A program made the translations under genes and the position numbers. DNA of 64,000 nucleotides, from NCBI RefSeq assembly GCF_000005505.3, contig NC_016133.3, positions 30,745,008-30,809,007 of the forward strand, read 5' to 3'. Below are positions 38,750 through 51,200 of the stretch, in pieces. How positions within the stretch are numbered: the first letter of the stretch is position 1; every line of letters begins with the position of its first letter. The stretch is from Brachypodium distachyon. Lineage: Eukaryota > Streptophyta > Magnoliopsida > Poales > Poaceae. The notes under the pieces were generated by a model. The model made no database searches. It was given only the letters and a program-made list of their open reading frames with translations, and was not told where the DNA came from.

Positions 38750-39470
38750 AAGGTTGCCGGCTAATTCCAAGGTACCGAGGTAGTGCCAGGAACTGGGGCT
38801 AAAGGAACATTGAAATAACATACCATCACGATCTTGCCACAAGAAGGGACTGACCCTCATGGCAGTACCGGGGATGTTGTTAGGGACTTGGTGGAATGGC
38901 GCCATATGAGGTTGAGCCAGGAGCGTCTACTTTGTTGTAGAACGTATGAAGAAACTTGACCAGTAATGCATCATTATGTAGAGAGAGGCACGCCTTTGTC
39001 TTGTGGCTTGCAGATCAGGTCCTATGCAGAGACGAAGCTAGATGGCGTTTGGTTCTATCCATCATTGGTGAAAACTCTGATTCTAGGACAAGAGGGACAC
39101 ATATGGACACCAAGGTGGCAAGGCAGGTGAAGAGGTATGATCCAACCTTGTAGCTGAAGAGTCTGGACTCCATTCGATCATTGCTACCGTTGATAGGAAG
39201 CATGCCTGATTTCTGATGGTTGACACGAAGGCTGGTGGATTGGCGAAAGGTTTCCAAGAAGCTCTTTGAGGCAGACAAGCTAGCGAAAGGAACCTGCATA
39301 ATGAGGACCGTGTCATCAGCTTACTGTACAAGTCCCCGTTGGAGGTGAGAATCTGAGAATAAGCTGAGCGGGAAGGCCTCTGGCAGTGCTTTGGAGGAAC
39401 AGAGGCTAGAACAACGAAAAGGGGGTGGTCAATTGGATAATGGATTGCCTTGCCTGACACGCCAATATTT
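38750..39470 (-). pseudogene. Degenerate LINE reverse transcriptase fragment
   Basis: On the minus strand near 39325-39310 the polymerase motif YADDT is read as stop-ADDT, a Tyr codon turned to TAA. Downstream come LRVNHQKSGMLPING, then a VGSYLFTCLATLVS stretch in place of the usual FPFTYLGLP, then EFSPMMDRTKRHLA. Further on, LLVKFLHTFYNKVDAPWLNL matches the start of the zf-RVT connection. Several frame breaks occur. It is an old L1-type ORF2 relic with no function. Confidence 0.7.
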
Positions 39471-39632
39471 TCCAGAAGTTCCAGAAAAATATATATGGCT
39501 AAGAATTTGCACTTGGTTGAAGTTGTTTTGTTCGCTAAGAAGCTAGGAGTAATTAATTTCTAACACACGTGCACAAGAGTTGTAAAAGCGCATAGCATGA
39601 TACTTGCCTGGCATCAGATTTGTGATGCTAAG

Positions 39633-39819
39633 TGTTATGAATGAAATCTGTGTTTTGTTTCATTGATTGATGATTATATTTATACAAGGGGAAGGGTCAA
39701 GTTTTGGGCATTCGCGTCCCAATTTTCCCAAAATTGGGACACGAGCAGTTACAACACTTACTGCCTAAAATTAACTATTAATTAACTAATAATTAATCCT
39801 AATTGATCATAAATAAACA
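39633..39819 (-). repeat. 3' LTR of the copia element
   Basis: 187 bp on the plus strand from TGTTATGA to AAATAAACA. Compared with the right LTR it lacks about 22 bp near 39690 ('acacgaatacatgcattgg') and a few bases at its inner end. These differences show the element is not very young. Confidence 0.8.
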
Positions 39820-40218
39820 CTCCTCCTGATCAATTTGCTCGGTTGATTTGTATATTCTTGAATCATCATGGAATCTTTTAATCTTGTAATTTCCTCCAAA
39901 AACCATGTGGAAAAAATACTGAGGAAATAATAATAATATCGATATGTTATGAAAACTCTTTTTAAAAACCCAATGGGAAAAATAAGGAGAAAAATGGTAT
40001 AACATATTTTGAATACAGTCTCTTGATAAGTCATGTCGAATTATGTGAACAATAAATATGTCTTGTATATTATCTACAAAGACCCCGGTGGGGAAAATAG
40101 AAAATATGACATATAATCTTATGTTAATATTGTCTCATTAAAAAGCTTTTATGAGAAACTAGTGAGTAAACCTCATAATAGGAAAAGAGTGCAATATGAT
40201 GTTATGAACAGGTTAAAA

Positions 40219-43200
40219 TCAGGTGAATACTTCCCCTAATGCTTGCAAAGTTTTAAGTCGTCGCATACCAATCCCATATACACATTTCTGAAATGTGAAG
40301 TTGGGTAAGGACTTAGTGAACAAATCTGCGAGGTTATCACATGATTTGGTTTGCAAGATATTTATCTTCCCATTTTGTTGTAATTCATGAGGATAGAATA
40401 ATTTAGGTGCAATATGTTTAGTTATATTGCTTTTTATATAACCTGTTTGCATCTGAGTAACACAAGCAGAATTATCCTCATAGATAATTGTTGGTGATTC
40501 AATCGAACCAATACCACATGATTGTTGTATGTGGTTAACCATTCTGCGTAGCCATACACTTTCACGAGATGCTTCGCATAAGGCTATTATTTCCGAATGA
40601 TTTGTGGATGTAGCCACTAGGGTCTGTTTAGAAGACTTCCACGATATGGTTGTCCCACTGTATAGGAACACGAAACCGGTCTGGGATCTGGCATTGTGGG
40701 GATTAGATAAATAGACAGCATCAGTGTATCCGATTAATTCAGAGTCTTGGTTTTTCTTTTGTAAATATAGACCTAAATCTTTAGTGTCTTGTAGGTAGCG
40801 AAAAACTTGCTTGACTCCTACCCAATGGCGTTTTGTTGGAGCTGCGCTGTGTCTAGCTAGTAAATTTACCGCAAATGTAATATCCGGCCAGGTGCAATTT
40901 GCTAAGTACATTAATGCTCCAATGGCACTAAGATATGGGAATTCAAATCCCAAAATTTCCTCTCCATCATCTTTTGGTCTGAATGGATCTTTCTCTACGT
41001 CTAGAGATCGAACTACCATAGGTGTTTTGCATGGATAGGATTTGTCCATGTTAAATTTCTCCAAGATTTTCTGGATATATGTAACTTGATGAACCAATAT
41101 TCCCGAAGGAAGGTGCTCAAGTTGTAAACCTAAGCAGAACTTGGTTTTACCCAAATCTTTCATTTCAAATTCCGTCATTAAATGATTACAAGCTTCATCT
41201 ATATCCTGTTTGTTGCCAATGATGTTTAAATCATCAACATATACAGAGATAATGCAAAATCATGTTTTGGATTTCTTGATGAATACACATGGGCAGTCAT
41301 CATTGTTAGAGTAACCCATTTTAATGAGAAACTCACTTAGTCGGTTATAGCACATTCTATCCGATTGTTTTAAACCGTACAAAGATTTATTCAACTTTAC
41401 ACAGTACATGTTGCGTCTTGCGTTAGTATTCAGAATTTGGATTCCATCGGGAACCTTCATGTAAATGTCCGAATCTAATGACCCGTAAAGATATGCAGTC
41501 ACGACATCCATCAACTCCATAGATAGACGATTTTCAATATACAATGAGATTAAATATCGGAAAGTAATTCCACTCATAACCGGAGAATATGTTTCATTGA
41601 AATCAATGCCGGGTCTCTGCATGAACCCTTGTGCTACTAGTCTCGCTTTATATCTCACCACCTCATTGTTTTCGTTCCTTTTTTGGACAAAAACCCATTT
41701 GAATCCCACCGGGAAAACATTTGGAGGTGTAGGTATTACTTCTGTAAATACCTTCCTTTTATTGAGCGAGGCTATTTCTACTTGAATTGCATCCTTCCAT
41801 TTAGGCCAGTCGGAGCGTTTTCACACTCAGCTATGGTCTTTGGATCATGATCATTTAGAAGGTTGTTTGCAATCTTAGTTGAGAAATAAGTGTCGACAAA
41901 CGTAGTCTTTCTATTGTATATTGATCCAGTGTCAAAGTAATTTGTGGAAATTTCGTTTATCTTTGGTGACTGTTCGCGATTTTCCTTTGCGGTTAACTCC
42001 AGGTTTTCCGATGTCCCAACATCAGTAATTGAGTGCATTATTGAGCTGGGTTGTGGATGTTGTTTATCCACTGGGTGTATATTATCCAATTGATCTCGGT
42101 CAATCAAATGTTGACTCACATTTGTTGTTGTTGAAGGAGGTTCAGAAGGTTTATTCTTCTATTTTCTTTGCCGCGGCTCCTTTGTTTGTTCCTTTTGTTC
42201 CTTGCTTAAAGCTAGATCCTTTTTAGTTGTCATACCTCTCCCCCTCTTCCTTTGAAAGGTAGGTGCAGGAGGTTGAGTAGTTTTTATAGGTACCTACACT
42301 CTTTCGGGTACGTTCTGTGCAGGATTATAGGATTTAGTAACCTTTGTAATCAACAAATGCGTTTGGTAGATTGTTTGCAATATGTTGCAAATTTATAATT
42401 TTCTGAACCTGTTGTTCAGTTTCTTAAGTACGTAGATCTGAGGCGGAAATGCCTTGGACATTCCAATTGATTTCCTGGCATTCTTGTTTTTGGTACTTTA
42501 ATTCTCCCCTAATGCCGGGAAATGATCCTCATTAAAAATACAATCAGCATACCGGGCAGTGAATAGATCCCCTGTGAGAGGTTCTAGGTACTTGATAATT
42601 GATGCTGATTTGTACCCGACATAGATCCCCAATTTTCTATGTGGTCCCATTGATGTACGTTGTGGTGGTGAGATCGGTACGTATGTAGCGCAACCGAATT
42701 TTCGCAGATGGGAAATACTTGGTCGCAGTTGAATTAAATCAGCGGTATGTATAACCACATGACCCCAACAAGTTGTTGGTAAAATACAATTCTGTAATAA
42801 AGGTCTTGCAATAAATTTAATTCTCTTAATAACAGATTCAGCCAAACCATTTTGTGTGTGGACATATGGGACTGAGTGCTGAACTTCGATTCCTAATGCC
42901 ATGCAATAATCATTGAAGGCGCGTGAGGAGAATTCAGCGGCATTGTCCATTCGATTTGTTTTAATTCGATGTTCTGATAATTAGCTTTTAGTTCAATTAG
43001 TTGGCTCATTATCTTTGCGAATCCATGGTTACGTGTGGAAAGTAGACACACATTAGACCATCTTGTGGATGCGTCGATTAATACCATGAAATACCTAAAA
43101 GGTCCAGATAATGGTTGGATAGGACCACAAATATCACCTTCAATTCGTTCAAGGAACTGGAGTGGTTCCCCTTGTATTTTAAGATAAGAAGGTCTTAAAA

Positions 43201-43777
43201 TGAGCTTGCCTTGTGCACATGCTGTGCATAGAAAATCCTGAGATTTTTGGAATTTTGCTTTATTAAGATTATGACCAACAGAATTATTAATAATTTTCCG
43301 TATCATCCCGATACCGAGGTGACCAAGACGATCATGCCAAGTCTGGAATGTATTGACATTCTGAAAAATTATTTTATACGCAACATGGGCTACATGTTTT
43401 ATGTATGTATAGTACAATCCGAACGATAAAGAAGGAAATTTTTCAAGAATTTGTTTGCAATATCCGTTACTTTTTGTAAATAGGAGAAATTCCTCATTGT
43501 TGTCATCGAGCATTTAAATATGAATCCCATTTTGACGGATATCCCTATAACTTATTAGGGTACGAGTTGAATCGGGATACAATAAAGCGTCCTCGATTAT
43601 TACTTGTGTACCCATAGGAAGTGTAATCATGGCACGTCCAGAGCCAACAATTAATGTATCGCGTCCAGCGATTGTCAAAATATTCCCTCGCGTTTTAGTA
43701 AGGGTTTGAAAATATTTTGTTTCTCTAGGTATAGTGTTTGTGGTGGCGCTGTCCACAAGGCAAAGTTCTTCATCCAT
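40219..43777 (-). pseudogene. Copia polyprotein: protease, integrase, reverse transcriptase, RNase H (broken)
   Basis: On the minus strand: protease 43777-43514 with the active site CLVDSATTN; GAG-pre-integrase 43513 onward (WHDRLGHLGIGMIRKI, CTACAQGK); integrase core with GDICGPIQPLSG and, at 42950-42498, MDNAAEFSSRAFNDYC and GLAESVIKRIK. Reverse transcriptase follows at 41709-41260 (GFKWVFVQKRNE, KARLVAQGF, MDVVTAYLYGSLD). Then, after an in-frame TGA near 41259, comes the YVDDL catalytic motif. RNase H and its connection (41178-40219) include KDLGKTKFCLGLQ, GALMYLANCTWPD, SNPHNARSQTG and ALCEASRESVWLRR. Stops and shifts near 42950, 42490-42120 and 41259 break the frame, so this copy is inactive. 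Confidence 0.85.
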
Positions 43778-43993
43778 TTTGGATTGACTCCGGTAGAAAA
43801 CTATATATGGAAAAGGATATCATTCTTAATAGATATATAGAATACATACAAATTTATTTATGTATTAAATTGATAATACAATATCGTTATTTACAATACA
43901 TATGTCAAATATGTAGGTACCAAAGTGCTGATACAATAATGTAATATTACAATATAGATGACAACGGTCACTATAATTTATTTACAACAATAC

Positions 43994-44218
43994 TTAGGAA
44001 CGTAAATATAGATAAAATCTATTTTGGAGATAGGTGAAATAATTTAGGTCTCCAAACATATCATTGTAAGTGAATTCAATGATCATGTTCTCCGTGCTCA
44101 TTAGATCCTCAGACGATCGGATTGTCGGGTTGTTGCATGGTTCCTCCTTGATACCATGCGAACAACCAGCTTCTTTAGAATTGTCGAGGGCGAGTTCCTT
44201 AAACTCTTTCCCTGTCAT
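43994..44218 (-). other. Short unassigned ORF in the copia leader
   Basis: A 74-codon minus-strand ORF (MTGKEFKELALDNSKEAG...) follows an acceptor-like TGTAG. It has no recognised domain and does not look like a copia gag. It may be a remnant of an exon in the element leader or chance. Confidence 0.2.
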
Positions 44219-44344
44219 TTTGTCCTACATGGGGTTTAAAAACCATGGATTTTGTCAATTACTAGTAGGTAAAACCAAAATATTATGGTCATTCTTGTAA
44301 TTAAATTGCAATAAAATGCATGTAATTTAATCAATGTTAAATTC

Positions 44345-44700
44345 ATATAGTGTAGACCTCAGATAACACTTTGAAGATAATCACCGGTTATTGGTGTAGA
44401 TCTCTCAGCTCTATGCGAAAAATTCGTTGCTTTCAATAAGGTGTATGTTCCCACGGAACATTCAGCGCAATTTAGCATTTTACCGTTATTGAAAGACTAT
44501 AGCACCTTTTGTGTTATTTTTTAATTTAATATTGGAAGAGCACGTTGAAGGTAGTCATTTTGTGTATTCGACACAATGTAGACCTCTCAGCACTACGTGA
44601 AATAATTCGCTACTTTCAATAAGGTGTATGTTCCCACGGAACATTCAACACCATTTAGCATTTTACCGTTATTGAAAGTTTATAGTACCTTGTGTTTCAC
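44345..44700 (-). repeat. Two diverged ~165-bp repeats, each with a hairpin
   Basis: Both units contain TTTCAATAAGGTGTATGTTC, then CCCACGGAACATTCA, then TTTAGCATTTTACCGTTATT followed by GAAAG (first about 44430-44500, second about 44610-44680). In each, CTTTCAATAA pairs with TTATTGAAAG, giving a stem around a loop of about 50 bases. The flanking text 'gtagacctctcagc' / 'gtagatctctcagc' is also shared. They lie in the untranslated leader side of the copia element. Confidence 0.7.
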
Positions 44701-45049
44701 ATATATTAAATTGAGATAGTCACATGGTGATAATTTTTCTTATCACTAATGGAGATTTTTCTTGAATCAAGTCTAATTTGGGCATTTTTTGATGCCATTT
44801 TGGGACTTAATCCTTGAAGCAAAACTCTCAAATATGCAAGAAATAAAGATCTCAATTGCAAGGTGTAAATATCACATGTAATAGGGGATGTATATTATAC
44901 AAACACATTGAACACGACAATATTTAGATTGACATTTACATAGGAATATGTCTTTTGATAGGAATCTACCCTAAAACCACTGAAATCTAAATAAATATAA
45001 GTGCAGGGACCTATAAGTATGTAAAAATACTACTGTTAAATAGATACAT

Positions 45050-45950
45050 GGACCAAATCGCAAATAGCCAAAAACTTTGGGCTTTTCTGCAAAATGGCGT
45101 TTGCCAGGGGGGAGGGGGGCGCAGGGTCGTGGGCCTCGGCGGCCTTTCGGCCGGCCCAGGTCGGGCCGAGGGGCGCGGGCGGGTGGGTATAAAGGGGGTG
45201 GGGGGACGGCAGTTAGGGCTAGGGTTCCCCCGCCCATCCCGCCGCCGTCGTCGTCCCGTCGTCGCCGCCGTTATGCCGCTGCCGCCGCTGCTTCCCCTCC
45301 ACCACGTCGCCGGCGCGGTTAGAGGGATGGAGGCCCCCCCTCGTTGGAGGAGGAGAGGCCGAGGGCCTTCGGGTCCCACCCGCTGACGGCCGGACCGGCG
45401 CGGTTGGCGGCCATGGCAGCCGCGAACTTCCGGTGGAGGCGCCGGGCTGGCGGGTGCACCTCGTCTAGCACTTCGCCGGAGTTGTCGTCGTTGTTGGCCG
45501 GTGGGGCGAGGTCGGCGGTCGGAGGCGCGGGGGCTTCGGCGGCCGATGCGGGTGGAGTAGACGACGGAGGTGGCGGCGCCGTGCCGTCCCTCGCCGGGCA
45601 CGGCCCGAATCCGTGGATGGGGCATTACAACAGCGGCGGAGGCGGTGCAAGGGCGAGCACGAAGTCATCGTCGTCTCCGAGCAGGGGCGGCGCCGCCGGT
45701 CCGGCCATCATCCACTCCATGGAAGGAGTGTATTCCGGGGAGGCCGGCAGCGCAGTTGGTGACGGCGCGGTGGCCGACGGCGAGGAGGCCGGTGCAGCCG
45801 CACTCGGGCCGTCACCGGTTGCCGTGACAATAGCCCTGCGGCCTGGGCGTGGGCGGCGGCCACCCGCGTGGGGTCGGCGGCGTGGTGGCCAGTGGCGGCG
45901 AGGAGCCCACCGGCGACGAGTTAGGCGGGGCCGGCGTCCACGGTAAGCAC
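45050..45950 (+). other. GC-rich gene-like block in antisense inside the copia element
   Basis: This 0.9-kb block is very GC-rich, in contrast to the AT-rich copia body. On the plus strand it has a TATAAAGGGGG box (45188), a TAGGGCTAGGGTT leader-like phrase and an open frame at 45344-45946 of low-complexity Ala/Gly/Arg composition. A donor-like CACGGTAAGC is at 45939-45948. It resembles the promoter and first exon of a grass gene, or of another element, captured in the opposite orientation. No domain was recognised and no TSD found. Confidence 0.4.
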
Positions 45951-46077
45951 CCCGGCAGTATCCTCCATGGCCGAAAAACTCAAGAAGAGCAACAAAAACA
46001 AGAGGCAGATCGTAGATCGCCATGTTCCTCTCCTTCTTCTCTTTTCTGTGATTGTAGAACTAACGTGGCTGATAACG

Positions 46078-46294
46078 TGTTATGAATGAAATCTGTGTCT
46101 TGTTTCATTGATTGATGATTATATTTATACAAGGGGAAGGGACACGAATACATGCATTGGTGTCCCAAGTTTTGGGCATTCGCGTCCCAAGTTTCCCAAA
46201 ATTGGGACACGAACAGTTACAACACTAACTGCCTAATTAACTATTAATTAACTAATAATTAATCCTAATCGATCATAAATAATTATTCTCAACA
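46078..46294 (-). repeat. 5' LTR of the copia element
   Basis: 217 bp on the plus strand from TGTTATGA to CTCAACA. On the minus strand it ends next to CGTTATCAGCC, a degenerate version of the TATCAG primer site used with initiator-Met tRNA. Aligns with the copy at 39633-39819 apart from indels. Confidence 0.8.
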
Positions 46295-47433
46295 GCAAGC
46301 ACTCTGAAGTCTGGCATCTCTCCAAGTGATTACTGTTGCAGTCCAAACCTGAAAGATGGGCAACAATTTTCAGAATCTGAATGAATCACAGCTGTGGGTC
46401 ATGTGGTCTCAAAACAGAAAGTGACCGAGGAAGTATCCCAACTCCCGTGCATAGAGTGCTCTGGGTACTCCCACATTCAGCATTTATCTCCATAGAAGTC
46501 ATGAAAATGCTGATAACGATTATCACATAGATACAACACGCATCATCTTGTTACAGAGTTCAAATTCAATTTATGTACACCCAAAAAGACAAAAACCAAA
46601 GGAAAGAAAAGAAAGCAAAAGTTTTTTGCGGGTAAACACATTATGATTTTTAAAGAGCACGTTTGCTTTATAACAGGGAAATTAACTGACTGACACAATT
46701 AGCTGTCTGCAAGTGAACTGGTAATATTTACTTCTATAGGGTCTATATCAATCCCAACACTCAGATGTCAGTTACCGCCATAGTGACGAGTATATTGGAA
46801 TGCTGAGGTAGTGCTTATAAGAACTAGAAATAAGTTAAACTGGAAGCATATGCAGACCAAAATGATAGGTGCTGCTGATGAGGTGCTGGTCGCTATGACC
46901 TGTTAATGGGCGATCAAGTGGCTGTTCCATGCAATTGTTTGATCTCTCTCACTAAACTGCACCTACGTTTTCTGTCAACTTTTCATATTGAGATAAAATT
47001 TCAATGTCAGATTACAACACATCTAGAAGTGCTTATGCTTGCAGAAAGATGAATGATTTGCATGTGATGTTGAACTTAAATTACTTAAACTGAAGCAGAT
47101 TAGGACAGGTCTTTAGGCGGCTTATCTTTTATATTTGTAAATACGACTTGAGGTGATATAGTACTAGTCTCTGGTACGGGATGTGTCTTAGCTTACATAC
47201 ATATTTTGCAATTGCTGACAATGCAGATTCTCAACATGTGTTTCTGACGTTCTCATCCTCATGTGGCATAGAAAGATCTGCGCATTTTAGTGTTCAATAA
47301 TTTGGGTGACCAAGCTGGGTCCAGGGGCACTGTTATTCTGATGGAGCTTAGCTGAGATGCTCACAGTATTATCAATTATGTGGAACATATAAAGGAGTAA
47401 ACTAAAAGTTGCAGACTTAAGGCATCCTACGAT
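46295..47433. other. Intergenic sequence, no gene seen
   Basis: AT-rich single-copy-looking DNA between the copia element and a LINE remnant. No ORF, exon or repeat supported. Confidence 0.35.
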
Positions 47434-48264
47434 ATGGTAAGTGTCGAAGCTTAAGAAAATGGTTGTCATACTATCGACCGAGCAAGACTCCTTTCGATGG
47501 AGCCTCCTGCCCTCCGGGATCTTTTCCGTTAAATCGATGTACTCAAGGCTTATGGACACACGGGTCCACTTTAGGTCAAAATTGCTTTGGCGCTTAAAGC
47601 TACCACTCAAAATTAAAGTGTTTCTTTGGTTTCTTTGTCGAGGAGTTATTCTAACAAAGGACAACTTGACTAAGCGTAGATGACAAGGAGATACCCGTTG
47701 CGTTTTCTGCTTCGAACTTGAGTCTATCTAGCACCTCTTTTTTGATTGTGCGATGGCGAAGGTTGCTTGGAGAGCAGCCCAGGTGGCTTTTAACATTTTA
47801 CCTCCGAACAATATAGCTCATATTTTTGGTCCTTGGTTGTGGGGGGTGGACAAGAATTTACATGCCCTCATTTTAGTAGGGGCCGCGGCAGTTTTTTGAT
47901 CCATTTGGTTATGCCGTAATGACATTGTTTTTGATAGGAAAAAAGTGCATTCTTGTATGCAGGTGTTGCTCTTATGTACAAATTGGCTGCCGATTATGGG
48001 CGTTGTTACAGAAGGTGCAGCACAAGGAACCGATGGAGTCTGGCGCCAAGCGACTAGAGTGAATCACCAGGAAGTTTATGTCCCGGTTTGGGTGGCGTGC
48101 TAGCTCTAGGTTACTTAGTATGTAGAGCGGTTTCATATGTGGCTTGTCACACTTTTTGATGGTGTCATGTGTTTACAAATTGTCACAAATAATGTAAGAC
48201 TTTAGGCCGTATGCATCCTAGATGCAGAGGCCGGAGGTAATAAAGCTTCCAATTTCTAAAAAAT
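47434..48264 (+). pseudogene. 5'-truncated LINE ORF2 fragment (zf-RVT region)
   Basis: Plus-strand translation gives DSFRWSLLPSGIFSVKSMY and WRLKLPLKIKVFLWFLCRG up to a TGA at 47681-47683, where Trp is expected. Further on it reads CVFCFELESI, a stop, HLFFDCAMAKVAWRAAQVAF and SIWLCRNDIVFDRKK. The CxxC...H...C zinc-binding block is partly kept. An A-rich end occurs at 48257-48264 after 'aataaagcttcc'. No TSD was found, so the left boundary is approximate. Confidence 0.75.
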
Positions 48265-51200
48265 AGCTGTTTCTTTTCAGAGTTTAGTTTGTTGCTGCTA
48301 CTTCATAGTTCCTACATGCTTTGTGACTTAGTTGGGTCGAATTGGTTAAGTCATATTAGCATTTTGAATTTTACATTTCTTAAGCTATGAGAGAAAGAGC
48401 GTTTTTGCATCTTGAGTTTATTTTTTAGGAGACGTCTGATTTTTGCAGTATTTTATCTTCAAAGAAGATACAAAGATAAATCGACCCTTCATGCAAGCAA
48501 ACAGCTTGATAATGTCCCTGCACGCATGCAAAAGACAGGCTGCCATCATAATTCAGACAAGTACAATGACAAATGTACCTGCTTAGAATGAGTGTAGAAA
48601 TGTTGGAAGACTCCAATCACTTATGCAACACAAATATACTATGTTTTGCCTCTTCAGATGCATTATTTAGTAATACTTTTCTCGACAGATAACAACTAAT
48701 TTGTGTTGCATACTTCTTGTGGGATAAAGGTTGTCTTCCTTTGCCTTCACAATTCCAGGATGTGGTTAAAAACAGTTGGAAACAGCTGTTTTATGCCCAT
48801 CAGGAGACAGGTTTTTTTTGTGTCTTCTGTTTTTGTACTTCGTGTGCTTTAGAAGAGGTAGGCCATAACCATGTCTTAAAAATTAGTGTCTTATACACAT
48901 CTGAGTGTAAGCAATACACTACTCTATGCAACATGCATACTTGAGAACAACATGTATCCCATCATCAGTTTAATTATCAACATTAGGCACTAGCAACTGA
49001 ATATTTAAGTGTGCATTATTAAGGCGGCTTGATGCTGACATCGCAAAACCTAGCCTTCCAGTTTAGGGGGAGATACGAAAAATTGAATAATGTAATGAGA
49101 GAACAGCACGCAAGAAACAAGGGTGGCTCTAGCTTGATTGGTAAAGGCTGGCTCGTTTCCTGTCAGAGCTGTTAACCTTGGCCAAATTGGTTTGCTGAGA
49201 AATGTCCAAAGGTGAAAAGGAGATCAAGGCAAGACGGACAACGAAGCCTGATATAAGACACCAACTAATCTAAACAATTAAAGCAAAAGATAGTAGGAAG
49301 ACAGGACCATCTGCTGAAGTATATGACTGAACATGACAGCTTTTCTTGTTTAATCATGCAAGTGGTGGACATGTCACCAAAAGAAGCATGACCATTTGGG
49401 AAATACACCATATATCTATTTGCTGTTCCCCTTTCCTTCCATTTCGTCTCCACTTGTAAGTGCATGTGAATGGATGGAATCGGTTTGGCTATATACTGTT
49501 TTGGAATACCTAAAAAGGATACCTAAGGGAATAAACATGTTGTATTTCCCAAAAAATGATTGTTTTTGCTTGAATAGCATATAAGTCTATAGCAAATGTA
49601 TTGTGTGACCTGCCTTTTTTAGCACAGACAATCACAGTTAACATTGAACCTTTCCAAGTGAACTGTTTGTAAGATTTGTATGCTGACCAAGTGCATCAGC
49701 ACAAGATAAGGAACCTTAGCTCAACTTTATGTACACCTTCCTGTTCCTTGTTCTGATTAGTTGTGTGATGGTCCCATTATCTTATATATCATTAAACTCG
49801 AGAATCTCTATACCCACTTCTCTTTGACATCATTGGTGTATATTTGCCAGGGAAATTTTTCCAGCATGTGCTATGAAATAAGGACCTCTCAGAAATTCGC
49901 TGCTGACAGAGAGATCACTCTGCACCTGGAAACTTGTAAGATCACAGTTACAAAAGGTGTTATTAGAGTATTAGACTGTTCATGATTTACTCGGCAGACA
50001 CAATTGATGGTACTACATAACATGTCCCCTTGTTATGAAGAACATTGTGCTTGCATCTTAATAAAGATAAAAAGAATTACCCAGTTAAATAGAGGAAACA
50101 GTGAGAAAACCAAAATTATAACACTCCCACAACCTAGCCACTAGGCCTGGTGCTTATTTTTTTTACATCTTCAATAAATAAAGTGGCAGATCAAGATAGT
50201 ATTTCTTATGGAATAATTGCTTAGATAGTCAAGAAACACATACTACCGTAATTTTTTCTAATTATAAAGTTTGGAGTTGGTAGTCGTCAATTCACTTCTT
50301 CCTAACCCTTCTTTTGTCACTCCTGACAAATAGGTTGTACAAATCCATGAGTTAAAACATCAAATCATAACCCTTCCTTACATTGTCTCTACGACTCTAC
50401 TGCTGCCTTTTCTCTCAAATCTCCACGAGTTTGGGTTCAGAATTCAAATTCAAAAAGCCTATCATCAGGCTTTATGGCATTGGTTCATAGGCTGACTATC
50501 ATGTTGTCTTTAGTTGTAAATTTTCTTTTTCTTGACGATTCCATAGCAAAGCACGGGCATAAAGCTAGTCTGTAAAAAATTACTAGCTGCATTCAGCCAT
50601 CCTGTGGACGACCAATACCTTTGTCCATTAGCACCACCAAATTCCATTGGTGGATGGCACTGCACACTCTGGAGGGGAAGAAAGGAAAGCATGGATTGTT
50701 CTTTGTTGGCATAAAAACTTGAAATCGTAGTAGGTCAGGACCACCATTGTACTCTACCAGCCATATATATGATGATGCGCTTGGTGAGTGTCCTGAGACT
50801 ATAAAGCCCGAATCTCCTTGGGCCCAACACCACCGTGTCTTTCCATCCTCCCAATACCAAGTAGTTCCAAAAACTAAAGGGGGGGCCTGAGTGGAAAGGA
50901 TGTGCCTGCTCTTTTCCATGCAGATTTGGGTTCAGCAATGACCAAGGGGATCTCGTGAGGTCATTGGGCTCTTGCAAGTGGGGAGAAAAAGGGAGATCTA
51001 GGAAGGACTTAGTGGCCCACCTTTTTTTTCCACGAGGGGGAGCTCATGGATTGGAGAGGGAAAGTGATCTGAGTTGGTCTCAAAATCTTGCGGAAGATCA
51101 CGAGTTGTGTACTCTCCACTCAATCGGCAATGCGGCATTTTGTTACTGCATGATGGCATCCTGACTCTGCTCGTGCTTACAGAACAAATCGGTGTAGGAG

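Larger units (their letters stand above)
39633..46294 (-). mobile_element. Minus-strand Ty1/copia retrotransposon, both LTRs present, gag not recognisable
   Basis: The LTRs at 39633-39819 (3' LTR) and 46078-46294 (5' LTR) share TGTTATGAATGAAATCTGTG and much of their length. On the minus strand the pol order is protease (43777-43514), integrase (43513-42498) and reverse transcriptase/RNase H (41709-40219), the copia order. A purine tract ATCAGGAGGAG precedes the 3' LTR, and a TTATCAGCC-like primer site follows the 5' LTR. Flanks GCTAAG and GCAAGC give no perfect TSD. Between 43790 and 46070 I find no gag. Instead there are AT-rich DNA, a pair of hairpin-bearing repeats and a GC-rich block. Confidence 0.8.

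Noticed and set aside
45011..46023. ORFs of 132-204 codons on both strands in the copia leader
   Set aside because: Biased composition in a GC-rich block and no domain on either strand; kept only as a captured-block observation.
39633..46294. Intact active copia element
   Set aside because: Indels between LTRs, in-frame stop near 41259, several frame breaks and no gag show it is defective.
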